Source: Seriola aureovittata
Taxonomy: Eukaryota; Chordata; Actinopteri; Carangiformes; Carangidae
Assembly (NCBI RefSeq): GCF_021018895.1
Contig: NC_079375.1
Span: 23,353,475 to 23,417,474, forward strand
Direction: 5' to 3'
DNA length: 64,000 nt
Positions 12,623 through 26,400 of the stretch are shown piece by piece. Under the pieces are notes generated by a model, which was not told the origin of the DNA, did no database searches, and saw nothing but the letters and a program-made list of their open reading frames with translations. Made by a program: the position numbers and the translations under genes. The stretch's first letter is position 1; each line of letters opens with the position of its first letter.

Positions 12623-12935
12623 CAAGTGTTGCAGAGATTTTAATGTTCACTAGAAAATCACATTTCCATCATTTGATTTCAGATACTAGTTTTTTTTTTT
12701 TTTCTCTGCATTGCAAACAGAACCTGAGCTGTGGGTTCAGGGATTCTCAAACATCTCCAACCTGCATCTAAATGGCAGGATTGCTGATCTCACTGAGGAC
12801 GACAAACACGATTGGACAGGGTTTTTGTGTTTCTGGGAGAACCTTCAGTCGTCTCCAAACAGCCGCCGTGATCTAATGATTGAATTCACCTTTGTGGCAG
12901 TGTTGAGAGCCGTTTAAAGCTCTTCGTTTCTCCGG

Positions 12936-15379
12936 TTAATTGTAGTGATCGTGGTTCAGTTGTGCATCTTCAGCTTCAGCACTGCCGGTCTTGGTCTTGA
13001 GCAGTCCCACTCCAGGCCTCCCGGGACAGTACCAGCTGGGCCCCAGGCGGTACCAACCCTGGTACAGTCCCCTCCAGCTCAGACAGCCTAGAGCGCCCCC
13101 CAGCAGCTGGGTGGGGAACTGAGGGAAGTAAGCTAAGAGACAGAAGAGAAGAAAGATCCAGAGGCCGAGCAGGAGAACACAGAACAGGAAGAGGATCCTC
13201 AGAGGAGCGTCCGAGATCCCGCCCAGACTTAGATAAGGACCAAACACGGCCATCTCCTCTGCCAACAGCAGGCAGCAAAGACAGAGAAGGAAGACGTCCT
13301 CTGAAACTTCATATCCTCTCCACAACATCCCAGCTTTGAGGCATTCAGACTTGCTCTCCCCTTCTCGTAGCACCAGCAGAGGCTGGCCGTTGGTATCTCC
13401 TGCGTCGGTGATCAAAGATTCATAGCAGCTTCCTGTGGCGTTCTCCAGCTGGTCCAGGAGCTTGCAGAAAATAAACCACAGTGCACCAGCCACCCCGAGC
13501 CTGGAGAGGTGACGGATGGAGAGAGCGAGGGAACGACGGATGGAGAAGGAGAGGAGGAAGACGAAGGAACCGACAAAGACGCAGGTCCAGCCCCAGCCGG
13601 AGCGCAGGAAGATCCTGGAGGAGGGAGAGGAGCGATGAGGACAGTGTTAGCAGGGAAGTTAGAGATTAGAGGAGGAATTGATGAGAGAGAAATTATGTCA
13701 TGACAAATTAGTGTAAATATATAAAAGCCACCATTGAGAAGAAAGTAGACCTTATTAATTGCTGCTAATAAATGCCCTTGAGTTGTAAATGCAATGTGAC
13801 TCTTTATATATTTTATTATTATTATTAATCTTTTTATTTTTCTATGCTCTGCTGATTATCTCATCATCTGCTGCACAAAACTTGCCTTTTGGTTTAACCA
13901 GCAGTTGCTTCACAGCAGCTGTTTGCAGTAAAAACACTTTAATGAACCCACTGTCTGCTCAGCACCGAACAGCTGACAGACACAGTTGGAGAGCAGCCGG
14001 TGGAGGTCAGAGCATCACACTCATCACCCTAATAGATACTGTGGCTCCGCGTCTAATACATTTAAGGCATAAGAAGTTCACCATGTCAGCTGTATAAGGA
14101 GACATTACGCCAGTGTTTATACTTTGTTTGTTTCATTGAAATTAACTTTTAAGAAAAATCAAGCTTGATTGATGTCTGTCAGTGTCATTTACTGTCTGTA
14201 CTGTGTGACGCAGTGTCGTACGCTGTAGGTTGCTGTACAGATTAGTACACAGTGAATACTTCCCATGTGGTATTAGTACGCAGGGGAGACCGGGGGATGG
14301 TTGTAACAGTGTCGCTTTCACCAATAAGCCAGATGACCTTAGAATCGTGATCAGTTTCATGCATGACCACTTCCTTCCTGACCTTGCATGTGAAGCTGTG
14401 AAGAGGTTTTACATGCTAATAATTTTTTGGACCATTTTTGATGAGTGCTGATACTGTTAAAGTTAGAATTATGTAACTTGTATTAAATTACAGAGTCTCT
14501 TTGGTAAAATGTGACTTCCCCCATGCTTCTACAGCAGGGTAAACAATGACTGTTACAACTAACCCGGTAATGACAACTAAACATATTCTCCGTGTGCTTG
14601 CACACGTACTTCTATAAAGTTTTAAAGGTCTTGAGAACAGCTCATTGTTGTGGATTACAGCTGTTTTTAAAGTGCTTTAAAAGTCAGTGATGAGTTGTTT
14701 TTGTGCTTGGTGACCAACAGGAAGAATGGTGAAGTGTTGGAACATGTGAAATAAACTTATTTAGATGCATAATTTGTGCTATAGGCTGAATTTTTAATTT
14801 TTACTTTTAGGTTTACAACTTGCCCCGGGAGTGGGGCAAAACTGTGGTATAGCTGGAGAAGTTGAAAACATTGCTAATTGTAATGAAATAATAAGAGTAC
14901 GTTGTGTCAACATTTGAGAGCTCTATCACAAAAATTGTGTGAGTTAAAGGCGCTGAGACAAAAGGTTTTACAACCATCCATGATTTGGTTTATATTTATC
15001 ACAGGAAACTTTGACTGTTATGATCCAATGTCAACAGCTTAACACAGAAGAGGAAACATGAACAAACATATTGTTGAACATATTCAGACTATACATCTGC
15101 ATCAGCTTTAATCAAACAAACAAAACACTAACAACAACATGAAGGAAGATGGAGGCACTTGTCCAAAGTGGAGCCGGAAGTGAACAGGAAGCAGTCTCAC
15201 CTGTAGAGAAAGTGGCTTCTCTTGGCGAAGATGCTGTGCTGGGAGACCCAGAAGCTGAGTGCAGGACTGAACATCACCACTGCAGATAGCAGCAGGTGGA
15301 AGTGCTGCCGGAAAACAGTGTTACCAAGGAGCCGGGCCGCCAGGTCCGTCAGGACCACCAGCAGCGTGTTGAGGAACAT
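12936..15379 (-). CDS. fitm1: Fat storage-inducing transmembrane protein 1 (FIT1 type), complete, 2 exons
   Basis: Exons, transcript order: 15379-15201 and 13614-12936 (stop 12938-12936). The junction is GTGAGA..CCAG and splits one Arg codon; the product is 285 aa. FIT proteins are endoplasmic-reticulum multi-pass membrane proteins needed to form lipid droplets; FIT1 is mainly a muscle protein in mammals. Family blocks include FAKRSHFLYR (51-60), SGWGWTC (65-71), RHLSRL (94-99), NATGSCYE (118-125), WRGYEVSEDVFLL (158-170), a hydrophobic segment at 200-222 and SWYCPGRPG (253-261). Several strongly hydrophobic stretches fit the family's six membrane passes. Odd point: D166 and P224 sit where FIT2 has its two catalytic histidines (H155 and H214), so catalytic function is doubtful. 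The start is chosen because MFLN leads straight into the first hydrophobic segment; the frame stays open upstream. It may correspond to what fish annotation calls fitm1 or fitm1l. Confidence 0.88.
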
Positions 15380-15594
15380 CTGGACCCAGAACTGAGACTC
15401 TTGACTGGGTGTTAAGTTAAATATGAAAATCCCCTGCTGCTGGCTCTGAATGCAGCAGTGTGTTTGTGTAGATAATCCACCTCAGACTAAACAGCATGCA
15501 CTCGTTCATGTGATGAGGCTGTAATCCCAATGAGAATGTATTTAACACACCAGTAACTGTAATTACCACTGCTGCAGACTGGAATAACTCTGCA

Positions 15595-15602
15595 TTTTAT
15601 AT
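15595..15602 (-). promoter_or_regulatory. Candidate TATA box of the FITM1-type gene
   Basis: The minus strand reads GATATAAAATG here, about 215 bp before the start codon. That would give a 5' untranslated region of about 185 nt. A CAGCTG E-box, a myogenic bHLH-type site, lies upstream at 15775-15780. This is a positional inference only. Confidence 0.35.
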
Positions 15603-15802
15603 CATCTAAAAGTCAGGTTGGAATCGATCAATCTATTCAAACTGTTCTTCAAAGGTTGCAGATCGGATCCATTTGTTCAGATGAAGATGAAGAAGATAAA
15701 TCCAGAGCCTGCAGTATGTCAGAGCTGCAGACTATGTGTGTTCAGTGTTGTAGTGAGAAACATGAATGAAACGACAGCTGGCTTCCAACATTCCTCAGAC
15801 TG

Positions 15803-16247
15803 AAAATATGCACACTGTGAATTCCAACCATGAAATTCTTCAATCCAGCAGACACTTGTGCTGACTCTGTGTTTACTGTATCTTGTAGTTTCGGTGCGCT
15901 GTAGTTTTATCTGCAGTTCTCAGTTTTACAGTTTTCACTGAAGGCTTCACCACTGCTGCTGCTGCTCTCCAAACCACATCACTGTTGCTTCACTGGGTTT
16001 CTCCGAGGGCAGTGAACTAAACATCAGTCTTTTCTGACCTTGTGAAGCATGTTTCCCAGTGACCTCTGCCTTCTTTCCTTTTGTTGTGCAGTGATTGTCA
16101 TTGGTCCCCTCTGTGTCACTGCTGCAGAGATGCAATGGCCACCAACGTATTCCACTCAGCAATGGCCACTGCTTCTGAATGTCTCCACTGTTCAAACTAT
16201 CCTGCTGTAACTGTAGCTTCTCTGCTCTCCATTAGCACCCTCCCTCT

Positions 16248-16248
<1 letters not shown>
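15803..16248. other. Upstream flank of the FITM1-type gene, no gene seen
   Basis: Unique-looking sequence with a short CTG run near 15953-15966. The open frames crossing it have no recognisable product. Confidence 0.4.

Positions 16249-16341
<93 letters not shown>
16249..16341. repeat. (CA)n microsatellite
   Basis: About 46 CA dinucleotides with one CAGA interruption near 16301. A weaker TG-rich tract follows at 16444-16488. Confidence 0.97.
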
Positions 16342-16344
<3 letters not shown>

Positions 16345-16823
16345 TATTTATGTTCTCGCCCTGTCATATGTCTCCTGAACCTTAAGGTTGTCACATTACT
16401 CCTACTGAGATAACTGAAGGTGATCCAATGACACTGATTCCTTGGTGTGTGTGTGTGAGAGTGTGTGAGTGTATGTGTGTGTGTGTGACATCACAGTGTT
16501 TCTGACTAATTTCATCTGAATTTGCAGCAGAGATCAAGGCTGGGCTGAGCAGCAGCGACAGAGCTGACGTTACTGAAAAGACATGACATGTCATCAGTGA
16601 TGTGAAATTAGATGCGGTGTGTCACACTATGTGTTTGTATGTATGTTCATGTGTATTAATAGCGGTAACCTTTGTACTGTATCTGGTTTGAGACTCAGCT
16701 GTTGCAGCAGTCTGTCTCTGTCAATCAAAGAATGCCGACACACAGTTCACACACTTTTACTGCCCTTTCTCTCTTTCTCTTCTCGCTCTCTGATACCAAA
16801 CACTTTAATTCAGGTTCTGTTTC

Positions 16824-17160
16824 TTTAAAGGTCCATATAGTGTCCATGTGTTGTTTGATTATAAAGCAGGTCTAGGTTCTATATTAATACTGTGGAAGTA
16901 TCAAAGTGCTGAGTCCACAGAGAAAAACACACAGCCTGTGTTCAGAAACTGAGCCTTAAAACCAGCCGTCAGGACTTCTGTAACTTTGTGATGTCACAAC
17001 GAGGCAGTCACCGCTCTCAGCCGCGCCCCAAGTCCCGCCTACCTGGATCCACAATTCAGACTTGCACGATTTGGTTTCTCTGTTTACCTGAAATCTGCTA
17101 CATCTTTATTCAATCACCCAGAAAACAGTCAGCCAATCAGAAGAGAGGCTCAGGGCTAAT
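16824..17160 (-). mobile_element. Dispersed non-autonomous element, family A, copy 1
   Basis: Begins TTTAAAGGTCCATAT. It carries blocks that recur, as reverse complement, at 54933-55211 (for example the segment with tctaggttctatattaat and the crossing of ggcggggc-like and ggtggatcc-like stretches) and in part at 41350-41560. Ends that look like imperfect inverted repeats and the absence of coding capacity suggest a MITE-like element. The right boundary is approximate. Confidence 0.55.
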
Positions 17161-17441
17161 TGATGTAGGTCAGTAAAAAAGATAGAGGTAACCTTTTTAA
17201 AATCTTGATGCAACTAAAACATCTTCTTAGTTGGTTGATGGTTCATTTATTTCTTATTCACACCACTGTAACCTTCTTCTGTCCTCTCCTGTTCTGTGTA
17301 CTCCTGAAATATAGACTCAGCTGAAATGTCGTCTGTCCAGAAATAAAAGCTGACCTGGTTTCAAAGTGTTAAATGTCTTCCTTCAGGCTGAACACTCTGA
17401 ACACTGACATCTCTAAAGTTGACTCACTGTAGGACAAACAT

Positions 17442-17482
17442 CACACACACACACACACACATATATATATTTATATATATAT
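17442..17482. repeat. (CA)n followed by (TA)n
   Basis: A short CA run passes into an AT run immediately before the large tandem array begins. It is followed by a T10 tract at about 17485-17494. Confidence 0.9.
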
Positions 17483-17494
17483 GTTTTTTTTTTT

Positions 17495-20400
17495 TAAATT
17501 GTCATAGTATAATCAAACATTAAAACATAAATGCCATAATATAGTAATGCGTAAAAATCTAAAAGAAAGTCATAGTATAATAAGGCAGAAAAATGTCATA
17601 GTATAGTTTGGCTTAAAAATGTCATTATATAGTAAGGCATGAAAACGTCAAAAGACGCCATAGTATAATAAGGCATAAAACTTCATGATATAGTAAGGCA
17701 TAAAAATGTCACGAAACGTCATAGTAAAGTAAGGCATAAAAACGTCAGAAAACGTCATAGTATAGCAAGGTATAAAAATGTCAAAAAACGTCAGTATGAT
17801 AACGCATAAAAATATAAAAAAACATCATAGTATAGTAAGGCATAAAAATGCCAAAAAACGTCATAGTATTGTAAGGCATAAAATATGTCATAGTATAGTA
17901 AGGCATAAAACATCATAATATAGTAAGGCATTAAAATGTCAAAAAACGTCATAGTATAGTAAGGCATGAAAACGTCATAGTATAGTAAGGCATGAAAATG
18001 TCATAGTATAGTACGGCATAAAAATGTCAAAAAACATCATAGTATAATTAGGCATAAAAATGTCAACAAACGTCATTGTATAATAAGACTTAAAAACGTC
18101 AAAAACGTCACAGAATAGTAAGGCATAAAAGTGTCATAGTATAATAAGGCATAAAACATCATAATATAGTAAGGCATTATATTGTCAAAAAATGTCATAG
18201 TATAGTAAGGCATGAAAAAGTCATAGTATAGCAAGGCATAAAAATGTAAAAAAACATCATAGTATAATTAGGCATAAAAATGTCAAAAAACGTCATAGTA
18301 TAGTAAGGCATGAAAACGTCATAGTATAGCAAGGTATAAAAATATCAAAAAATGTCATAGTATAGTAAGGCATGAAAAAGTCATAGTATAGCAAGGCATA
18401 AAAATGTAAAAAAAACATCATAGTATAATTAGGTGTAAAACTGTCAAAAAACGTCATAGTATAGTAAGGCATGAAATTGTCAAGAAACGTCATAGTATAC
18501 TAAGGCAAAAATTAAAAAAAAAATATAATATAGTAAGGCATGTAAACATCATAGTGCAGCAAGGTATAAAAATTTCAAAAGACGCCATCGTATAATAAGA
18601 CTTAAAAACGTCAAAAATGTCACAGAATAGTAAGGCATAAAAGTGTCAAAAAACGTCATTTTAAAGTAAGGCATAAAAACGTCACAAAGCGTCATAGTAA
18701 AGTAAGGCATAAAAACGTCACAAAGCGTCATAGTATAGTAAGGCATTAAAATGTCAAAAAACGTCATAGTATAATAAGGCATAAAAATGACAAAAAAACA
18801 TTATAGTATAAAAAGGCATAAAAATGTCACAAAACATCATATTATAGTAAGGCAGAAAAATGTCACAAAACGTAATAGTAAGGTAAGGCATAAAAACGTC
18901 ACAAAACGTCATAGTATCATAAGGCATAAAAATGACAAAAAACGTCATATTATAGTAAGGCATAAAAATGTCATAGTATTGTAAGGCATAAAACTTCATA
19001 ATATAGTGAGGCATAAAAATGTCACAAAACGTCATAGTAAAGTAAGGCATGAAAATGTCACAAAACGTCATAATAAAGTAAGGCATAAAAACGTCACAAA
19101 GTGTCATAGTATAGTAAGGTATAAAAACGTCATAGTATAGCAAGGCATAAAAATGTCAAAAAACGTCGTAGTATAATAAGGCAAAAAAATTTCTCAAAAC
19201 GTCATAGTATGGTAAGGCATGAAAACGTCATAGTATAGCAAGGTATAAAAATATCAAAAAATGTCATAGTATAATTAGGCGTAAAACTGTCAAAAAACGT
19301 CATAGTATAGTAACGCATAAGAATGTCAAGAAACGTAATAGTATACTAAGGCAAAAATTAAAAAAAATATATAGTATAGTAAGGCATGTAAACATCATAA
19401 TGCAGCAAGGTATAAAAATGTCAAAAGATGCCATAGCATAATAAGGCATAAAAATGTCACAAAACGTCATAGTAAAGTAAGACTTAAAAAGGTCAAAAAC
19501 GTCATAGTATTATAAGGCATAAAAATAACAAAAAACCTCATAGTATAAAAAGGCATAAAATTGTAGAAAAACACAATAGTATAGTAAGGCATAGAAATGT
19601 CAAAAAACGTCATACTATAGCAAGGCATGAAAACGTCATAGTATAGCAAGGTATAAAAATGTCAAAAAACGTGATAGTATAATGAGGCATAGAAAACGTC
19701 ACAAAACGTCATAGTAAAGTAAGGCATAAAAACATCATAGTATAGTAAGGTATAAAAATGTCAAAAAACATGATAGTATAATAAGGCATAAAAACGTCAT
19801 ATTATAGCAAGGCATAAAAATGTCAAAAAACGTCATAGTATAATAAGGCATAAAAACGCCACAAAACGTCATAGTGTAGTAAGGCATGAAAACGTCATAG
19901 TATAGTAAGGTATAAAAATGTCAAAAAACGTCATAGTGCCATAAAAATGGCACAAAATGTCATAGTATAGTAAGGCATAAAAATGACAAAAAATGTCATG
20001 TATAATAAGGCATAAAAACGTCACAAAACGTCATAGTAAAGTAAGGCATAAAACCGTCATAGTATAGTAAGGCATAAAAATGACAAAAAACGCCATAGTA
20101 TAAAAAGGCATAAAAATGTCAAAAAACGTCATAGTATAGTGAGGCATAAAAATTACAAAAAATGTCTTAGTATAGTACGGCATAAAAATGTCACAAAATG
20201 TAATAGTATAGTAAGGCATAAAAATGATAAAAAACGCCATAGTACAGTAAGGCATGAAATCGTCATAGTATAATAAGGCATAAAAATGTCAAAAAACATC
20301 ATAGTATAGTACGGCATAAAAATGTCATAAAAACGCCATAGTACAATAAGGCATAAAAACGTCACAAAACGTCATAGTAAAGTAAGGCATACAAACGTCA

Positions 20401-23400
20401 TAGTATAGTAAGGCATAAAAATGTCAAAAAACGTCATAGTATAGTAAGGCATGAAAACGTCATAGTATAGCAAGGTATAAAAATGTCGAACAATGTCATA
20501 GTATAATAAGGCATAGAAAACGTCACAAAACGTCATAGTAAAGTAAGGCATAAAAACGTCATAGTATAGCAAGGTATAAAAATGTCACAAAACGTCATAG
20601 TATAGTAAGGCATAAAAACGTCATAGTATAGCAAGGCATAAAAATGTCAAAAAACGTCAGATTATAATAAGGCATAAAAACGCAACAAAACGTCATAGTG
20701 TAGTAAGGCATGAAAACGTCAAAGTATAGTAAGGTATAAAAATGTCAAAAAACGTCATAGTGCCATAAAAATGGCACAAAATGTCATAGTATATTAAGGC
20801 ATAAAAATGTCAAAAAATGTCATAGTATAGTAAGGCATAAAAATGTCACAAAACGTCACAAAACGTCACAGTAAAGTAAGGCATAAAACCGTCATAGTAT
20901 AGTAAGGCATAAAAATGACAAAAAACGTCATAGTATTATAAGGCATAAAAATGTCAAAAAACGTCATAGTATCATAAGGCATAAAAATGACAAAAAACAT
21001 CATAGTATAAAAAGGCATAAAAATGTCAAAAAACGTCATAGTATAGTGAGGCATAAAAATGACAAAAAATGTCTTTGTATAGTACGGCATAAAAATGTCA
21101 AAAAACACCATAGTATAGTAAGGCATAAAAACGTCATAGTATAGTAAGGCATGAAAACGTCATAGTATAGTAAGGCATAAAAATGTCAAAAAACGTCATA
21201 GTATCATAAGGCATAAAAATGACAAAAAACGTCATAGTACAAAAAGGCATAAAAATGTCAAAAAACGTCATAGTATAGTGAGGCATAAAAATGACAAAAA
21301 ATGTCTTAGTATAGTACGGCATAAAAATATCATAGTATAGTAAGGCATAAAAATGACAAAAAACGCCATAGTACAGTAAGGCATGAAATCGTCATAGTAT
21401 AGTAAGGCATAAAAATGTCAAAAACACTATAGTGTAATAAGGCATAAAAATGTCAAATACACCATAGTATAGTAAGGCATAAAACCGTCATAGTAGAGTA
21501 AGGCATGAAAATGACAAAAAATGTCATAGTATAGCAAGGCATAAAAATGTCAAAAAACGTCATAGTATAGTAAGGGATAAAAACTTCATAGTATAGTAAG
21601 GCATAAAAATGTCAAAAAACGTCATAGTATAGTAAGGCATAAAAATGTCAAAAAACACCATAGAAGAGTAAGGCATAAAAACGCCACAAAACGTCATAGT
21701 GTAGTAAGGCATGAAAACGTCATAGTGTAGTAAGGCATGAAAACGTCATAGTATAGTAAGGTATAAAAATGTCACAAAACGTCATAGTAGAGTAAGGCAT
21801 AAAAACATCATAGTACAGCAAGGCATAAAAATGTCAAAAAACGTCATAGTATAATAAGGCATTAAAACGCCACAAAACTTCATAGTGTAGTAAGGCATGA
21901 AAATGTCATAGTATAGTAAGGCATAAAAATGACAAAAAACGTCATAGTATAATAAGGCATAAAATGTCAAAAAATGTCATAGTATCATAAGGCATAAAAA
22001 TGACAAAAAACGTCATAGTATAATAAGGCATAATAACGCCACAAAACGTCATAGTGTAGTAAGGCATGAAAACGTCATAGTATAGTAAGGCATAAAAATG
22101 TCAAAAAACGTCATAGTATCATAAGGCATAAAAATGACAAAAAACGTCATAGTATAAAAAGGCATAAAAACGTCACAAAACGTCATAGTATAGTAAGGCA
22201 TAAAAACGTCACAAAACGTCATAGTATAGTAAGGCATAAAAATGTCCAAAAACGTCATAGTATAGTAAGGCATAAAAATGTCAAAAAACACCATAGAAGA
22301 GTAAGGCATAAAAATGACAAAAAACATCAAAGTATCATAAGGCATAAAAATGTCAAAAAACACCATAGTATAGCAAGGTATAAAAACGCCACAAAACGTC
22401 ATAGTGTAGTAAGGCATGAAAACGTCATAGTGTAGTAAGGCATGAAAACGTCATAGTATAGTAAGGTATAAAAATGTCACAAAACGTCATAGTAGAGTAA
22501 GGCATAAAAACGTCATAGTACAGCAAGGCATAAAAATGTCAAAAAACGTCATAGTATAATAAGGCATTAAAACGCCACAAAACTTCATAGTATAATAAGG
22601 CATAAAAACGCCACAAAACGTCATAGTGTAGTAAGGCATGAAAACGTCATAGTATAGTAAGGCATAAAAATGTCAAAAGACGTCATAGTATCATAAGGCA
22701 TAAAAATGACAAAAAACGTCATAGTATAGTAAGGCATAAAAATGTCAAAAGACGTCATAGTATCATAAGGCATAAAAATGACAAAAAACGTCATAGTATA
22801 AAAAGGCATAAAAATGACAAAAAACGCCATAGTACAGTAAGGCATGAAATCGTCATAGTATAGTAAGGCATAAAAATGTCAAAAACACTATAGTGTAATA
22901 AGGCATAAAAATGTCAAATACACCATAGTATAGTAAGGCATAAAAATGTCAAAAAACACCATAGTATAGTAAGGCATAAAAACGTCATAGTATAGTAAGG
23001 CATAAAAACATCAAAAAACACCATAATATAGTAAGGCATAAAAACGTCATAGTATAAAAAGGCATAAAAATGTCAAAAAACGTCATAGTATAGTGAGGCA
23101 TAAAAATGACAAAAAATGTCTTAGTATAGTACGGCATAAAAATATCGTAGTATAGTAAGGCATAAAAATGACAAAAAACGCCATAGTACAGTAAGGCATG
23201 AAATCGTCATAGTATAGTAAGGCATAAAAATGTCAAAAACACTATAGTGTAATAAGGCATAAAAATGTCAAATACACCATAGTATAGTAAGGCATAAAAA
23301 CGTCATAGTATAACAAGGCATAAAAATGTCAAAAACACCATAATATAGTAAGGCATAAAAACGTCATAGTATCATAAGGTATAAAAATGTCAAAAAACGT

Positions 23401-26400
23401 CATAGTATAATAAGGCATAAAAATGTCAAAAAACGTCATAGTATCATAAGGCATGAAAATGTCAAAAAACACCATAATATAGTAAGGCATAAAAACGTCA
23501 TAGTATAGTAAGGCATAAAAATGTCAAAAAACACCATAGTATAGTAAGGCATAAAAATGTCAAAAAACACCATAATATAGTAAGGCATAAAAATGTCATA
23601 GTATAATAAGGCATAAAAATGTCAAGAAACACCATAGTATAGTAAGGCATAAAAATGTCAATAAACACCATAGTAGAGTAAGGCATAAAAATGTCAAAAA
23701 ACACCATAGTATAGTAGGGCATAAAAACCTCATAGTATAGTAAGGCATAAAAATGTCAAAAAACGTCATAGTATAGTAAGGCATAAAAATGTAAAAAAAC
23801 GTCATAGTATAGTAAGGCATAAAAATGTCAAAAAACACCATAGAAGAGTAAGGCATAAAAATGACAAAAAACATCAAAGTATCATAAGGCATAAAAATGT
23901 CAAAAAACACCATAGTATAGCAAGGTATAAAAACGCCACAAAACGTCATAGTGTAGTAAGGCATGAAAACGTCATAGTGTAGTAAGGCATGAAAACGTCA
24001 TAGTATAGTAAGGTATAAAAATGTCACAAAACGTCATAGTAGAGTAAGGCATAAAAACGTCATAGTACAGCAAGGCATAAAAATGTCAAAAACGTCATAG
24101 TATAATAAGGCATTAAAACGCCACAAAACTTCATAGTGTAGTAAGGCATGAAAATGACAAAAAACGTCATAGTATAATAAGGCATAAAAATGACAAAAAA
24201 CGTCATATTATAATAAGGCATAAAAATGTCAAAAAACGTCATAGTATCATAAGGCATAAAAATGACAAAAAACGTCATAGTATAATAAGGCATAAAAACG
24301 CCACAAAACGTCATAGTGTAGTAAGGCATGAAAATGACAAAAAACGCCATAGTACAGTAAGGCATAAAAACATCAAAAAACGTCATAGTGCCATAAAAAT
24401 GGCACAAAATGTCATAGTATAGTAAGGCATAAAAATGACAAAAAATGTCATAGTATAATAAAGCATAAAAATATCAAAAAACGTCATATTATAATAAGGC
24501 ATAAAAATGTAAAAAAACGTCATAATAAAGTAAGGCATAAAAATATCATAGTATAGTAAGGTATAAAAATGTCAAAAAACGTCATAATAAAGTAAGGCAT
24601 AAAAAACGTCATAGTATAAAAAGGCATAAAAATGACAAAAAACGTCATAATAAAGTAAGGCATAAAAACGTCATAGTATAAAAAGGCATAAAAACGTCAT
24701 AGTGTAGTAAGGCATGAAAATGTCAAAAAACGTCATAGTGTAGTAAGGCATGAAAATGTCAAAAAACGTCATAGTGTAGTAAGGCATGAAAATGACAAAA
24801 AACGTCATAGTATAGTAAGGCATAAAAATGTCAAAAAATGTCATAGTATAATAAGGCATAAAAACGTCACAAAACGTCATAGTAAAGTAAGGCATAAAAC
24901 CGTCATAGTACAGTAAGGCATAAAAATTACAAAAAACGTCATAGTATTATAAGGCATAAAAATGTCAAAAAACATCATAGTGCCATAAAAATGGCACAAA
25001 ATGTCATAGTATAGTAAGGCATAAAAATGACAAAAAATGTCATAGTATAATAAAGCATAAAAATATCAAAAAACGTCATAGTAAAGTAAGGCATAAAACC
25101 GTCATAGTATAGTAAGGTATAAAAATGACAAAAAACGTCATAGTATAATAAGGCATAAAAATGACAAAAAACGTCATAGTATAATAAGGCATAAAAACGC
25201 CACAAAACGTCATAGTGTAGTAAGGCATGAAAACGTCATAGTATAGTAAGGTATAAAAATGTCAAAAAACGTCATAGTGCCATAAAAATGGCACAAAATG
25301 TCATAGTATAGTAAGGCATAAAAATGACAAAAAATGTCATAGTATAATAAGGCATAAAAACGTCACAAAACGTCATAGTAAAGTAAGGCATAAAACCGTC
25401 ATAGTACAGTAAGGCATAAAAATTACAAAAAACGTCATAGTATTATAAGGCATAAAAATGTCAAAAAACGTCATAGTATCATAAGGCATAAAAATGACAA
25501 AAAACGTCATAGTATAAAAAGGCATAAAAATGTCAAAAAACGTCATAGTATAGTGAGGCATAAAAATGACAAAAAATGTCTTAGTATAGTACGGCATAAA
25601 AATATCATAGTATAGTAAGGCATAAAAATGACAAAAAACGCCATAGTACAGTAAGGCATGAAATCGTCATAGTATAGTAAGGCATAAAAATGTCAAAAAC
25701 ACTATAGTGTAATAAGGCATAAAAATGTCAAATACACCATAGTATAGTAAGGCATAAAACCGTCATAGTAGAGCAAGGCATAAAAATATCAAAAAACACC
25801 ATAGTATAGTAAGGGATAAAAACTTCATAGTATAGTAAGGCATAAAAATGTCAAAAAACACCATAGTATAGTAAGGCATAAAAACGTAATAGTATAGTAA
25901 GGCATAAAAATGTCAAAAAACGTCATAGTATAGTAAGGCATAAAAACTTCACAAAACGTCATAATAAAGTAAAGCATAAAACCGTCATAGTACAGTAAGG
26001 CATAAAAATGACAAAAAACGTCATAGTATAGTAAGGTATAAAAATGTCAAAAAACACCATAGTATAGTAAGGCATAAAAACGTCATAGTATAATAAGGCA
26101 TAAAAATGTCAAAAAACACCATAGTATAGTAAGGCATAAAAACGTCATAGTATAGTAAGGCATAAAAATGTCAAAAAACATCATAGTATAATAAGGCATA
26201 AAAATGTCAAAAAACACCATAGTATAGTAAGGCATAAAAACGTCATAGTATAGTAAGGCATAAAAATGTCAAAAAACGTCATAGTATAGTAAGGCATAAA
26301 AACGTCACAAAACGTCATAGTATAGTAAGGCATAAAAATGTCAAAAAACGTCATAGTATAGTAAGGCATAAAAACGTCATAGTATAATAAGGCATAAAAA

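Noticed and set aside
12711..12917. 68-codon plus-strand frame next to the FITM1-type gene
   Set aside because: Lies in the inferred 3' untranslated region of the opposite-strand gene and has no recognisable motif.
16081..16413. 110-codon frame through a CA repeat
   Set aside because: A third of it is Thr-His repeat from the microsatellite, and the rest is unlike any known protein.
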